DNA from: Maribacter sp.
GTDB lineage: Bacteria > Bacteroidota > Bacteroidia > Flavobacteriales > Flavobacteriaceae
Direction of reading: 5' to 3'
DNA: 56,050 nt
NCBI GenBank assembly: GCA_024228355.1
Contig: JAAETN010000333.1
Span: 1 to 56,050, forward strand
Position 1 is the stretch's first letter, and every line of letters begins with the position of its first letter. The notes beneath the pieces are model-generated. The model saw nothing but the letters and a program-made list of their open reading frames with translations, was not told where the DNA came from and searched no databases. A program made the position numbers and the translations under genes. Shown piece after piece: positions 16,384 to 26,447 of this stretch.

Positions 16384-16486
16384 GCTAAGCGCTAAACGCT
16401 GTGTGTAACGCGCCAAACGCAGTGCGCCAGTTTAAATAATTTTAAATCAAAGCTTTGCGATTAGCGCAGGGCAGTTAGCGTAAAGC
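16384..16486. repeat. heptad inverted-repeat array without a gene
   Basis: The 111-bp leuA-leuB spacer holds the same repeat type as the leuC-leuD cassette arms. The left part is GCTAAGCGCTAAACGCTGTG and onward (16384-16429). The right part (16452-16486) on the opposite strand begins GCTTTACGCTAACTGCCCTG. Units recur at about 7 bp (TAAGCGC, TAAACGC, TAACGCG). There is no open frame between the arms, so this looks like a gene-less, MITE-like or deleted copy. Confidence 0.65.
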
Positions 16487-16493
16487 AAAAAAA

Positions 16494-17549
16494 ATGAAAT
16501 TAAACATTGCCCTTTTAGCAGGAGACGGAATTGGTCCTGAAGTGATAGACCAAGCAGTAAAAGTATCGAATGCGGTAGCAAAAAAATTCAACCACGAAAT
16601 CAATTGGACCCCAGCATTAACTGGGGCTGCAGCCATTGATGCTGTGGGCGAGCCATATCCTGATGAAACCCATGAAATTTGTGCAAATTCCGATGCGGTG
16701 CTTTTTGGCGCTATCGGACATCCTCGTTTTGATAACGATCCCTCAGCCAAAATAAGACCTGAGCAGGGATTGCTGAAAATGAGACAAAAATTAGGTCTTT
16801 TCGCCAATGTTAGACCAACTTTTACCTTTCCATCATTAATAGACAAATCCCCTTTAAAACGTGAGCGCATCGAAGGTACCGATTTGATTATCCTTAGGGA
16901 ATTAACGGGAGGTGTATATTTTGGTGATAGAGGTAGAAAAGATGATGGGGATACTGCGTACGATACTATGACCTACCAAAGATTCGAAATACAGCGATTG
17001 GCAAAAAAAGGATTCGAAATGGCCATGAAGCGTTCCAAAAAATTATGTTGTGTTGACAAAGCCAACGTATTGGAATCTTCACGTTTGTGGCGAGAAACAG
17101 TTCAGGCCATGGAAAAAGACTATCCAGAGGTTGAGGTCACCTATGAATTTGTAGATGCCGTTGCTATGCGATTGGTACAATGGCCAAGTGCTTATGATGT
17201 CATGATAACCGCGAATCTCTTTGGGGATATTCTGACAGATGAGGCATCTGTTATATCAGGATCTATGGGATTAATGCCATCTTCTTCTGTTGGAAGCGAT
17301 GTTTCCTTATATGAACCCATTCACGGTTCTTATCCACAGGCAGCAGGTAAGGACATTGCAAATCCATTGGCAACCGTTTTGTCCGCTGCCATGCTTTTTG
17401 AGGATATGGACTTGAACGAAGAAGCAAAAGCCATTCGTGATGTGGTTAATAAATCATTGGCCGAAGGGATCGTGACAGAAGATCTATCAGAAGGTGGGAA
17501 AGCCTATAAGACCAGTGAGGTTGGTGATTGGTTGGCTCAAAACATCTAA
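16494..17549 (+). CDS. leuB: 3-isopropylmalate dehydrogenase
   Basis: Oxidatively decarboxylates 3-isopropylmalate with NAD. 351 residues. LLAGDGIGPEV at the N-terminus, the substrate-binding RELTGGVYFG, the Lys/Asn of VDKANVLESSRLW and the metal-binding NLFGDILTDEAS are present, followed by EPIHGSYPQAAGKDIANP, which binds NAD. Last gene of the leu operon. Its ATG lies 7 bp after the heptad repeat array, behind an A8 stretch. The 71-bp spacer to the convergent serine hydrolase has no clear terminator. Confidence 0.98.
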   Translation: MKLNIALLAGDGIGPEVIDQAVKVSNAVAKKFNHEINWTPALTGAAAIDAVGEPYPDETHEICANSDAVLFGAIGHPRFDNDPSAKIRPEQGLLKMRQKLGLFANVRPTFTFPSLIDKSPLKRERIEGTDLIILRELTGGVYFGDRGRKDDGDTAYDTMTYQRFEIQRLAKKGFEMAMKRSKKLCCVDKANVLESSRLWRETVQAMEKDYPEVEVTYEFVDAVAMRLVQWPSAYDVMITANLFGDILTDEASVISGSMGLMPSSSVGSDVSLYEPIHGSYPQAAGKDIANPLATVLSAAMLFEDMDLNEEAKAIRDVVNKSLAEGIVTEDLSEGGKAYKTSEVGDWLAQNI

Positions 17550-17620
17550 CAATTTATTTGCTAAATCGGGAGAAAGAACATGATCTTGTAATAGCTTAAT
17601 CAATATTACCTTTTAAATCT

Positions 17621-18892
17621 TTAGGGTTTGATCTCGGAAGACTCCCTAGAGCCCGTTGTAATAATTTCGTACAGGTCGGGAATAACGGTTTGTGCCAATC
17701 GAGATTGGCCATTGAGCAGTACGCAAATGCCCAGGTCCGCTTCCGGATAGAGTGCGATTTCATTTCTGTAATTGTTAACGCTGCCTCCATGATGCCAAAT
17801 CGTTTTTTCGGTGCCTGCTCCATCATCCTGAAACGTATGTATGCGCCATCCCATTCCATAATATGATTGTGCATGCCCAGGCCAACGCTGGTAATATTTA
17901 TTGTTGTTCCCTATTTTCACAATTGGGGTAAAGGCTTTTTCAATGTTCGCATGTTGCAATACCGTTGTATTGTGGCCTAATAAAAAATGCATCCATTTTC
18001 CCATATCCAAGGCACTAGCGTTAATGCCACCGGCAGCCACTGCATTGTAATAGTGCTTGTTCAAAGGCAGGATTTTCCATCCACCTTTTCGTTTTGAATG
18101 CGGTAATGCGACATTTTCTGCTTGGTTCAAGGTCAAATAGTCCGTAGAGGCCGTGGTCATTCGCAAAGGCTTAAAAAACCGATCTCGTAATAAGGTATTG
18201 ATTTCTTTACCTGTAGCCTCGCGCATCACTTCTTGGGAAAGGGCGAACATGGCATTTTGATAGCTATACATTTTACCGGGTTCACTAATCGGATTAACTT
18301 CCTTAAACCGCTTGGCTATGTTAGCCATAGGTAATCCGGCCTCTACCAGATTGGTGTAGCTGTGATAGGGCGTACCTGAAGTATGTGACAGAATATGTGC
18401 CAAGGTGACTTTTTGGGTATTCCTTTGATCGCCTAAGCGAAAATCAGGAATAAAATCGACCACCTTATCATTCCAGTTCAAGGTACCTTCAGCTTGTAAA
18501 CTTGCCGCCAATAATCCTGTAAAACCTTTGGATAGCGATCCTAATCGAAATATCGTTTGTCCATCAATTTCGGCCGTTCCTTTGATATTGCGTTTCCCAA
18601 ATCCTTCTGAGATCACAATGGAATCGCCTTGAACAATACTAACTCCGGCTCCTACTATAGTTCCAGAGGTAATGGCGTTATCAAAATAGTGTCGTATGGC
18701 ACTTTCCAATTGTTGTTTTCTTAGTCCATAACGTTCCGCCGCCCTTAATTCAGCAACATTAACCTTAGGCTTCACTACCGCGGCTGTTTCCGTTTTGGTA
18801 GCCAAATCAGTGCTAGCTACCCGAAATGCAATGACCACAAAGAAAGTAAGTAAGAAAAGTGAAGTTCCGCCAAAGATTTTCAATCTACGCAT
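17621..18892 (-). CDS. class C beta-lactamase-like serine hydrolase
   Basis: 423 residues with an N-terminal membrane helix or signal (about residues 8-24). The nucleophile motif S119-L-S-K122 is followed by the second-triad YxN in SYQNAMF and by a HHGG motif (WHHGGSVNN) replacing KTG, as in class C/esterase-type members. It may hydrolyse D-amino-acid peptides, esters or beta-lactams in the periplasm; this cannot be decided from sequence. It lies on the same strand downstream of ilvA but is separated from it by 234 bp without recognisable signals, so it is probably an independent unit. Confidence 0.88.
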   Translation of the reverse strand: MRRLKIFGGTSLFLLTFFVVIAFRVASTDLATKTETAAVVKPKVNVAELRAAERYGLRKQQLESAIRHYFDNAITSGTIVGAGVSIVQGDSIVISEGFGKRNIKGTAEIDGQTIFRLGSLSKGFTGLLAASLQAEGTLNWNDKVVDFIPDFRLGDQRNTQKVTLAHILSHTSGTPYHSYTNLVEAGLPMANIAKRFKEVNPISEPGKMYSYQNAMFALSQEVMREATGKEINTLLRDRFFKPLRMTTASTDYLTLNQAENVALPHSKRKGGWKILPLNKHYYNAVAAGGINASALDMGKWMHFLLGHNTTVLQHANIEKAFTPIVKIGNNNKYYQRWPGHAQSYYGMGWRIHTFQDDGAGTEKTIWHHGGSVNNYRNEIALYPEADLGICVLLNGQSRLAQTVIPDLYEIITTGSRESSEIKP

Positions 18893-19126
18893 AGGATGGC
18901 AAGAGTTAAGATTCGGGTTTAGTTTAAATTACATTGTTATTCAATTAACTGGAAATTAGGCATTTTATTTTATGTAAAGTATCAATGTGTTCCAAACTTT
19001 TCATATATAGGTCGAATATTAGAAGCCCAATCCAATAATTGTAAATCTAAAAATCTATGTACAATTAATCAAGCGTCAGCCCTAAAATGTTGACTAAGGT
19101 CATAAATACGCACATTTGTGATAGGA

Positions 19127-20377
19127 TCATACCAAATACTGAAATAAATCTGGTTTGTCATTGAGGTAATCACCATAAAAGTTATTTGCTTTCATGCGTT
19201 GGATCAACGGTTGCAGATCATCCGGACTTTTCAGCTCGATACCTACGATTGCTGGGGCATTTTCTTTACTTGACTTTTTTGAATATTCAAAATGGGTAAT
19301 ATCATCATCAGGACCTAAAATCTCCGCAACAAATTGTTTTAAGGCACCCGGACGTTGTGGAAAACGAACAATAAAATAATGTTTTAACCGACCGTATAAT
19401 AATGCACGTTCCTTTATTTCAGCAGTTCTAGTAATATCATTATTGCCACCACTAACGATACATACTACATGCTTATCTTTTATTATATCCTTATAATCAT
19501 CAAGTGCTGAGATAGTCAATGCACCGGCGGGTTCCACAACGATAGCATCCCGATTATATAAATCTAGGATGGTTTGGCAAACTTTACCTTCAGGTACTGT
19601 CACCATTTCGTGCAGATACTTTTGGCAAATAGGAAACGTCAAGTCCCCTACTCGCTTCACAGCGGCCCCATCAATAAACTTATCAATCTGTTTTAGCCTA
19701 GTATTCTTACCTTTTTCGATGGATGTTTTCATTGATGGTGCACCTTCAGGTTCTACACCGATTATTTTGGTTTCCGGAGACAATGCATTGAATATGGAAC
19801 ATAGCCCAGAAGCAAGTCCTCCACCACCGATGGCGACAAAAACATAGTCTATTGGTTCATTTAATTGTTGCAATAGCTCTAATCCTATAGTACCTTGACC
19901 CTCTATTACTTTTTCATCATCAAATGCATGTACGAAAGTCATGTTATTTTCCTCACAAAAATTTAAGGCAGCCTTGGACGAATCATCAAAGGTGTCTCCT
20001 TCTAGCACCACAGCGATATTATCACCACCAAACATTTTGGTCTGCTCTATTTTCTGTTTAGGGGTAACCGACGGCATAAAAACCGTGCCATTGATACCTA
20101 AATGATTACATGCAAAGGCCATCCCCTGTGCATGATTTCCAGCACTGGCACATACCACACCTTGGGATAGTTCTTCCTTGGTAAGTGAACATATTTTATT
20201 GAATGCCCCTCGGATCTTATAAGAACGCACCCGATGTAGATCTTCTCTTTTTAGATATATATGGGCCTTATATTGCTTTGAAAGCCGAATGCTTTCATCT
20301 AATGGAGTAACACGGGCGACTTCGCGGATTGTTTCCGCAGCGGTCTTAATGTCTTCTATTTTTGGAAAATATGCCAT
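19127..20377 (-). CDS. ilvA: threonine dehydratase, biosynthetic
   Basis: Converts threonine to 2-oxobutanoate for isoleucine. 416 residues from the ATG at 20377 (MAYFPKIEDIK). The longer frame starting at 20401 translates a palindrome and is rejected. The PLP lysine is in VRSYKIRGAFNK, the phosphate loop is AIGGGGLASGL, and a single C-terminal ACT-like domain (HYFIVRFPQRPGALKQF, about residues 325-405) suggests isoleucine feedback control, as in the shorter IlvA form. Last gene of the ilvDBNCA operon. Confidence 0.95.
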   Translation of the reverse strand: MAYFPKIEDIKTAAETIREVARVTPLDESIRLSKQYKAHIYLKREDLHRVRSYKIRGAFNKICSLTKEELSQGVVCASAGNHAQGMAFACNHLGINGTVFMPSVTPKQKIEQTKMFGGDNIAVVLEGDTFDDSSKAALNFCEENNMTFVHAFDDEKVIEGQGTIGLELLQQLNEPIDYVFVAIGGGGLASGLCSIFNALSPETKIIGVEPEGAPSMKTSIEKGKNTRLKQIDKFIDGAAVKRVGDLTFPICQKYLHEMVTVPEGKVCQTILDLYNRDAIVVEPAGALTISALDDYKDIIKDKHVVCIVSGGNNDITRTAEIKERALLYGRLKHYFIVRFPQRPGALKQFVAEILGPDDDITHFEYSKKSSKENAPAIVGIELKSPDDLQPLIQRMKANNFYGDYLNDKPDLFQYLV

Positions 20378-20382
20378 AATCC

Positions 20383-20411
20383 ACTCTCCCCATCTCTCCA
20401 TGAGGAGAGAG
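20383..20411. repeat. solo hairpin at the ilvA start
   Basis: Perfect 7-bp hairpin TCTCTCC-ATGA-GGAGAGA (20393-20410) preceded by a pyrimidine run ACTCTCCCC (20383-20391). The layout (pyrimidine run, 2-3 bp, short palindrome) parallels both ends of the recG cassette, so it may be a solo end or a diverged relative. On the transcribed strand its GGGGAGAG lies just upstream of the ilvA ATG and may act as the ribosome-binding region. Confidence 0.5.
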
Positions 20412-20427
20412 CAATTTTAGCTTTTAC

Positions 20428-21903
20428 TTATACGATGGGCTTCATGGCCGTCATAGATGCACGCAAACGAGCCCCAACGATTTCAACATCGTGATCTCTT
20501 AATGCCTTATTTACAGTGATTAATTTGGCATTATCCACACCGTTGTCTTTTCCTTCACCATAATGTTTCCCAATAACATCAGAATCTATACCTCTCATGA
20601 AATCAGCCAAAAGAGGCTTACAAGCATGATCAAAAAGATAACAACCATATTCCGCTGTGTCAGAGATTACGCGGTTCATTTCAAACAATTTCTTTCTGGC
20701 TATGGTATTTGCTATCAAAGGAGTTTCGTGCAATGACTCATAATATGCAGATTCCCCAATGATTCCAGATTCGGTCATAGATTCATAGGCCAATTCAACA
20801 CCTGCCTTAACCATGGCTACCATTAACACACCATTGTCGTAGTATTCCTGCTCACTAATATTTGCATCACCGGCCGGTGTTTTCTCGAAAGCAGTTTCAC
20901 CAGTAGCAGCTCTCCAGTTTAAAAGGTTTTTATCATCATTAGCCCAGTCTTCCATCATGGTTTTAGAGAAATGACCACTCATGATATCGTCCATATGCTT
21001 ATGGAATAATGGACGCATAATATCTTTCAATTCTTCAGATAGTTCAAAGGCTTTTATTTTGGCAGGATTTGACAAACGATCCATCATATTGGTGATTCCT
21101 CCGTATTTCAAGCCTTCAGTAACAGTTTCCCAACCGTATTGAATCAATTTTGAGGCATAGCCAGAAGCAATGCCTTTCTCGATCATATTATCAAAGCAAA
21201 GAATAGAGCCTGTTTGAAGTAGACCACAAAGAATAGTCTGTTCACCCATAAGATCAGATTTCACTTCAGCAACAAATGATGATTCCAATACTCCAGCTTT
21301 GTGCCCACCGGTACCGGCAGCATATGCTTTTGCCTGTTCCAAACCTTTTCCATGAGGATCATTGTCAGGATGTACGGCAATTAATGTTGGCACACCAAAG
21401 CCTCTTTTATACTCCTCACGTACCTCAGAACCCGGACTCTTTGGAGCAACCATGATCACGGTCAAATCTTTTCGTATCTGCATTCCTTCCTCAACGATAT
21501 TGAAACCATGGGAATAAGATAAGGTCGCACCTTGCTTCATCAGTGGCATAACAGCGCCAACAACATTGGTGTGCTGCTTATCAGGGGTCAAATTAATGAC
21601 CAAGTCTGCAGAAGGCACCAATTCTTCGTAAGTACCAACTGTAAAACCATTCTCCTTTGCATTTTTAAAGGATTGTCTTTTTTCCTTGATTGCAGCTTCG
21701 CGTAAAGTGTATGAAATATCAAGACCGGAATCCCTCATATTCAAACCTTGATTAAGACCTTGTGCCCCACAACCTACAATTACGATTTTCTTACCCTTTA
21801 AAGCCGATACACCATCTGAAAACTCAGAAGAATCCATAAACCTACATTTTCCCAGTTGGGTTAGTTGATCCCGTAATGATAGTGTATTAAAATAATTTGT
21901 CAT
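20428..21903 (-). CDS. ilvC: ketol-acid reductoisomerase, class II
   Basis: Makes 2,3-dihydroxy-isovalerate and -methylvalerate from acetolactate or acetohydroxybutyrate with NADPH. At 491 residues this is the long class II form with a duplicated C-terminal domain, like the Escherichia coli enzyme and unlike the roughly 330-residue class I. The Rossmann motif is [20 protein letters not shown]. Mg-binding acidic residues lie in [12 protein letters not shown] and in [11 protein letters not shown]. It is 23 bp after ilvN and 50 bp before ilvA. Confidence 0.97.
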   Translation of the reverse strand: MTNYFNTLSLRDQLTQLGKCRFMDSSEFSDGVSALKGKKIVIVGCGAQGLNQGLNMRDSGLDISYTLREAAIKEKRQSFKNAKENGFTVGTYEELVPSADLVINLTPDKQHTNVVGAVMPLMKQGATLSYSHGFNIVEEGMQIRKDLTVIMVAPKSPGSEVREEYKRGFGVPTLIAVHPDNDPHGKGLEQAKAYAAGTGGHKAGVLESSFVAEVKSDLMGEQTILCGLLQTGSILCFDNMIEKGIASGYASKLIQYGWETVTEGLKYGGITNMMDRLSNPAKIKAFELSEELKDIMRPLFHKHMDDIMSGHFSKTMMEDWANDDKNLLNWRAATGETAFEKTPAGDANISEQEYYDNGVLMVAMVKAGVELAYESMTESGIIGESAYYESLHETPLIANTIARKKLFEMNRVISDTAEYGCYLFDHACKPLLADFMRGIDSDVIGKHYGEGKDNGVDNAKLITVNKALRDHDVEIVGARLRASMTAMKPIV

Positions 21904-21926
21904 TTTATATTCTCGTTTTTAGATGT

Positions 21927-22457
21927 TTATTTTTCTTGATAAGATTCGTTCAATATTTTACTAATCGGCATTTCTTCTTTTGTAACGGCCAATCTTCCTG
22001 AGCGCACAAATTGCATTATACCATAGGGCTCCAAAGCATCGTGCATCTCATCTATCTCATGCCTTCTACCAGTTTTGGCCAACACGAAAAAGTCTCTGGA
22101 AACAGTTACGATCTGTGAATTGCTTTCTTTGATTATATTTTGAATTTGACGTTCATCGAAAAGTAAGTGTGATTCTATTTTGAAAAGTGCCGATTCTTGA
22201 TAAATAATCTCATCAACAGTGTGATAATAAGCTTTGATTACCTCGATTTGCTTTTCTATTTGTCCAACAATTTTTTTTGTCCAATCTTTCGTTGTGTTCA
22301 CTACAATAGTGAATTTGGAAACATGCTCTATTTCTGATTTTGAAACGTTTAAACTTTCTATATTAATGTGTCGCTTTAAGAATATACCAGATATTCTATT
22401 TAATAATCCCACGTTATTTTCGGAGTAAACCGAAATTGTAAACCATTGTTTTTCCAT
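21927..22457 (-). CDS. ilvN: acetolactate synthase regulatory subunit
   Basis: 176 residues. The N-terminal ACT domain is clear (WFTISVYSENNVGLLNRISG, then INIESLNVSKSE), followed by the C-terminal ALS small-subunit domain (residues 90-165). It binds IlvB, raises its activity and confers valine inhibition. The N-G-L type loop of the ACT domain (NNVGLLNR) is intact, so feedback binding is plausible. Positioned between ilvB and ilvC with 84 and 23 bp spacers. Confidence 0.95.
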   Translation of the reverse strand: MEKQWFTISVYSENNVGLLNRISGIFLKRHINIESLNVSKSEIEHVSKFTIVVNTTKDWTKKIVGQIEKQIEVIKAYYHTVDEIIYQESALFKIESHLLFDERQIQNIIKESNSQIVTVSRDFFVLAKTGRRHEIDEMHDALEPYGIMQFVRSGRLAVTKEEMPISKILNESYQEK

Positions 22458-22541
22458 AAGTCGTTCTTAGAGACTCTTTAATTAGTAATCCTAGTTATAC
22501 TCAATGCTTCTTTGTTGTCATAATCAGCTCTGTGGACCAAT

Positions 22542-24275
22542 TTATTTTAATCTAATGTCTGATACAGATGCTCCTGAAGGAATCATAGGAAAGACATTAT
22601 CCTCCTTTTCTACCTTCACTTCCAAGAAATAAGCTTCTTTGGAAGCTATCATTTCTTCCACACTTGCTTTTAAATCTTTTCTTTCCGAGACCCTTTTAGA
22701 AGCAATGTCATACCCTTGCGCGATTTTTACAAAATCCGGATTGCTCAAAACTGTTGATGCATACCTGCTTTCAAAAAATAGTTCTTGCCATTGCCGAACC
22801 ATGCCCAAATGACCGTTATTCAATACTACGATTTTAACAGGGGTCTTATTTTGGTATATGGTCCCTAGTTCCTGAATGGTCATTTGATAACCTCCATCTC
22901 CTATTATAGCTACTACTTCTCTATCCATAGCGCCCATTTTAGCTCCAATAGCGGCTGGTAAAGCAAAACCCATGGTCCCTAGACCGCCAGATGTAATATT
23001 GCTTTTAGATTGTTTGAATTTTGAATATCTACATGCAATCATCTGATGCTGACCAACATCACTAACAATAACAGCCTTATGTTCACTTGCTAAATTGATT
23101 TCCTTTATTACCTCCGCCATTGTCAAACCATCCTTGGTCGGATGCAATTCGTCTTTTATGACAGCATCATATTCTATCTTATATTTTTCCTTGAATGTGT
23201 TATGCCATTCCTCATGTTTGTTCTCTTTGATCTTTGGCAAAAGCAGGTTTAAGGTTTCCTTGGAATCCCCTAATACTGCAATATCCGCTGTAACGTTTTT
23301 ATTGATTTCTGCAGGATCGATCTCAAAGTGAATTACCTTGGCCTGTTTGGCATAGGTATCCAAACTTCCAGTTACGCGATCATCAAAGCGCATACCGATG
23401 GCCACTAGAACATCGCATTCATTGGTCAAAACGTTAGGTGCATAATTACCATGCATCCCTACCATTCCAACATTTAGCGGATGATCTGTATCCATCGCCG
23501 ATAGGCCCAGGATAGTCCATGCTGCCGGTATTCCCGCTTTCTCTACTAAAGCTCTCAATTGTTCCTCAGCTTCACCAAGTATTACACCCTGACCAAAGAC
23601 GATAAATGGTTTTTTCGCTGAATTGATCAATTTTGCCGCAGTATCGATAGCCTCCAAATTGGGTTGAGGAACTGGTTTATAACTACGTACTCCTGTACAA
23701 TGTTCATAGCTAAAATCCAATTCGTCAAATTGTGCATTTTTTGTAATATCTACCAAAACGGGACCTGGACGACCAGATTTTGCCAAGTAAAATGCTTTTG
23801 CCATTACTTCAGGAATCTCCTCGACAGTTGTAATTTGATGATTCCACTTGGTTACAGGAGTTGATATTCCAATAATATCTGTTTCCTGGAAGGCATCAGA
23901 ACCGAGCAAATGTCTTGGGACCTGACCGGTTATACAAACTATTGGCGTTGAATCTATTTGGGCATCGGCCAAACCAGTTACTAAATTGGTAGCTCCGGGA
24001 CCTGATGTAGCTATAGCCACACCAACCTTGCCAGAAACACGTGCATAACCTTGCGCTGCATGGGTAGCTCCTTGTTCGTGACGGGTTAATATGTGTGTCA
24101 ACTTATCTTGGAACTTATAAAGTTCATCATGAACCGGCATAATGGCCCCTCCCGGATAACCATATAGAATATCAACACCCTCGGCCAATAAACAATGTAT
24201 GATTGCTTCGGCACCACTAATTCTGATTGTCGTCGGTTTTTTGGTTTCCTCTTTTTTCTCTCTCAATGTTTCCAT
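22542..24275 (-). CDS. ilvB: acetolactate synthase catalytic subunit
   Basis: Thiamine-diphosphate enzyme, 577 residues, condensing pyruvate with pyruvate or 2-oxobutanoate. The N-terminal YGYPGGAIMPVHDEL, the catalytic Glu in HEQGATHAAQGYAR, the FAD-domain region in the middle and the ThDP motif GDGGYQMTIQELGT ... VLNNGHLGMV are present. Works with IlvN, encoded 84 bp downstream. The upstream spacer to ilvD (89 bp) carries a GC-rich palindromic patch. Confidence 0.97.
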   Translation of the reverse strand: METLREKKEETKKPTTIRISGAEAIIHCLLAEGVDILYGYPGGAIMPVHDELYKFQDKLTHILTRHEQGATHAAQGYARVSGKVGVAIATSGPGATNLVTGLADAQIDSTPIVCITGQVPRHLLGSDAFQETDIIGISTPVTKWNHQITTVEEIPEVMAKAFYLAKSGRPGPVLVDITKNAQFDELDFSYEHCTGVRSYKPVPQPNLEAIDTAAKLINSAKKPFIVFGQGVILGEAEEQLRALVEKAGIPAAWTILGLSAMDTDHPLNVGMVGMHGNYAPNVLTNECDVLVAIGMRFDDRVTGSLDTYAKQAKVIHFEIDPAEINKNVTADIAVLGDSKETLNLLLPKIKENKHEEWHNTFKEKYKIEYDAVIKDELHPTKDGLTMAEVIKEINLASEHKAVIVSDVGQHQMIACRYSKFKQSKSNITSGGLGTMGFALPAAIGAKMGAMDREVVAIIGDGGYQMTIQELGTIYQNKTPVKIVVLNNGHLGMVRQWQELFFESRYASTVLSNPDFVKIAQGYDIASKRVSERKDLKASVEEMIASKEAYFLEVKVEKEDNVFPMIPSGASVSDIRLK

Positions 24276-24300
24276 AGGTCTTATCGCTAATAATTGATTC

Positions 24301-24346
24301 GGCGTAGAGGCCCCTCGGCCTATCGGCTCCTCGCACAGGAAGCCAA
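24301..24346. repeat. GC-rich palindromic patch in the ilvD-ilvB spacer
   Basis: A GC-rich island in an AT-rich spacer containing AGGCC-CCTC-GGCCT (24308-24321) and further imperfect pairing such as GGCTCCT with AGGAAGCC. It could be another small palindromic repeat or a processing site. No T-run follows, so a terminator is unlikely. Confidence 0.3.
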
Positions 24347-24364
24347 TTTTAAATTTTTAAACTA

Positions 24365-26041
24365 TTAAAACTCGTCTGTTACACAACCTTGGGCTGCTGA
24401 TGAAACAGAACGGGCATATTTATACAACACTCCTTTTTTATATTTCAACTCTGGCTGTATCCAAGCAGCCTTACGCTTCGCTAGTTCCTCATCTGACACC
24501 TCCACATTTATGGAATTGGTTTTTGCATCTATTATAATAATATCTCCATCTTTAATCAGACCTATAACACCACCTTCCTGTGCTTCAGGCGAAATATGCC
24601 CAACAACAAAACCATGGGTACCACCAGAAAAACGACCATCGGTAATCAAAGCAACTTCCTTACCTAAACCAGCACCCATTATAGCAGCGGTAGGTTTTAA
24701 CATCTCAGGCATTCCCGGTCCTCCCTTAGGTCCTTCATAACGTATAACTACTACATCCCCTTTCTTTACAAGTCCAGTACGTATCCCGTCATTGGCATCA
24801 TATTCGCTATCAAATACTTTTGCCGTGCCTTTAAACAACAGACCTTCTTTACCCGTAATCTTAGCGACTGAACCATTTCTTGCGAGGTTCCCATAAAGCA
24901 TTCGTAAATGCCCCGTCGCCTTAATAGGCTTATCCAAAGGCATAATAACATCCTGCCCTTCTTCCAAGTCAGGAACATCTTCTAAATTCTCCGCTAAAGT
25001 CTTACCAGTTACTGTTAAACAATCGCCGTGTAAAAGACCATTCTTTAACAAATACTTCAATACTGCGGGAATACCACCGACGCGGTGTACATCTTCCATT
25101 AAGTATTTACCGCTTGGTTTTAAATCAGCAATAAATGGCGTGGTATCACTTATATGTTGAAAATCCTGTAAGGTAAACTCTATATCAGCAGCTCTAGCAA
25201 TTGCCAAGAAATGTAATACAGCATTCGTAGATCCACCCATAATCGTTACCAAGCGAATGGCATTTTCCAAAGACTTTCGCGTAACAATATCAAGAGGTTT
25301 TATATCATTTTCAATTAGATATAGCATTTTCTTCCCTGCCTCAATACACTCATTTTCTTTGAGATAATTGTCTGCTGGATTGGAAGAATTATATGGCAAA
25401 GACATACCTAATGCCTCGATGGCTGAAGCCATAGTGTTTGCCGTATACATACCTCCACAGGCACCAGCTCCCGGGATTGATTTTTTAATGATACATTTAA
25501 ATTCATCTTCTTCCATCGTACCTGCCACTTTCTCTCCCCATGCTTCAAAAGCAGATACTATATCCAGCTTTTTGTTATTATGACATCCTGATGCAATCGT
25601 ACCGCCATACACTAAAATAGAAGGACGGTTTAAACGCAACATAGCCATTAATGCTCCAGGCATGTTCTTATCACATCCAACAACAGTAACCAAAGCATCA
25701 TAAGACATTCCTTGTACCACCGTTTCCATTGAATCTGCAATTATATCCCTTGATGGCAATGAAAAACGCATTCCTGGCGTTCCCATGGAAATACCATCAC
25801 TAATCCCAATGGTATTGAAAATTAAACCTACTGTCTCTTTGGAATTAACCCCCTCTTTAACCAATTTGGCCAAATCGTTCAAATGCATATTACATGGGTT
25901 CCCCTCGTATCCAGTGCTGGCAATACCGACTAATGGTTTATTAAAGTCTTCATCCTTAAAACCAATGCCATATAGCATTGCTTGAGCAGCTGGTTGCGTT
26001 GGGTCTTGGGTAACATTTTTACTGTATTTATTCAATTCCAT
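24365..26041 (-). CDS. ilvD: dihydroxyacid dehydratase
   Basis: Fe-S dehydratase, 558 residues, forming 2-oxo acids in valine and isoleucine synthesis. The three cluster cysteines are visible in [23 protein letters not shown] and [13 protein letters not shown]. The C-terminal [20 protein letters not shown] is also typical. First gene of the operon, with a 406-bp upstream region shared with the divergent LytTR gene. The start is supported by the normal N-terminus ([14 protein letters not shown]). Confidence 0.98.
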   Translation of the reverse strand: MELNKYSKNVTQDPTQPAAQAMLYGIGFKDEDFNKPLVGIASTGYEGNPCNMHLNDLAKLVKEGVNSKETVGLIFNTIGISDGISMGTPGMRFSLPSRDIIADSMETVVQGMSYDALVTVVGCDKNMPGALMAMLRLNRPSILVYGGTIASGCHNNKKLDIVSAFEAWGEKVAGTMEEDEFKCIIKKSIPGAGACGGMYTANTMASAIEALGMSLPYNSSNPADNYLKENECIEAGKKMLYLIENDIKPLDIVTRKSLENAIRLVTIMGGSTNAVLHFLAIARAADIEFTLQDFQHISDTTPFIADLKPSGKYLMEDVHRVGGIPAVLKYLLKNGLLHGDCLTVTGKTLAENLEDVPDLEEGQDVIMPLDKPIKATGHLRMLYGNLARNGSVAKITGKEGLLFKGTAKVFDSEYDANDGIRTGLVKKGDVVVIRYEGPKGGPGMPEMLKPTAAIMGAGLGKEVALITDGRFSGGTHGFVVGHISPEAQEGGVIGLIKDGDIIIIDAKTNSINVEVSDEELAKRKAAWIQPELKYKKGVLYKYARSVSSAAQGCVTDEF

Positions 26042-26447
26042 TAGGAAGGATGTTGTCGTTGCTTAACGCTTTTAGATATGATTTATCAATCAAATATAAT
26101 TGTTTCGCAAAAGCTATATTTTTAACATTTAGTGCTGCTCTAAATCCAAGTGTAACATAATCTATTCAAGCTACTGTTTATCAAGGTTTTAAATGTACTT
26201 TTTATACCATATCCAGTACTTTTATTGCAGCTTGGTTAATCAACTATGGGCAGATAGAAATTAACAAGGTAAGTAGTAAATACAGTTGTCTTCTAAATCA
26301 ACTTGATAATTAATAAGGATTAAACATAATCTGATAAACTTCCATTTTATTATTTATTTGATAGATATTTTTTTAACTTGTTTAAGAGTAACGAATAACG
26401 GATCATCCACATAGAAATAGATTCTTTGTGATAGCCATAATATTAGG
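26042..26447. other. 406-bp divergent intergenic region ilvD/LytTR
   Basis: AT-rich and without a credible open frame. On the minus strand TATATTTG (26091-26098) fits the flavobacterial -7 consensus TAnnTTTG and could drive ilvD, about 50 bp before its ATG. No TTG at the expected 17-23 bp was found, so the promoter is tentative. No leader peptide rich in branched-chain codons and no T-box-like element was recognised. Nothing convincing was seen for the LytTR gene's promoter. Confidence 0.4.

Noticed and set aside
26061-26070. GCTTAACGCT upstream of ilvD as another heptad array copy
   Set aside because: Only one unit, with no second arm or periodic extension; too short to separate from chance.
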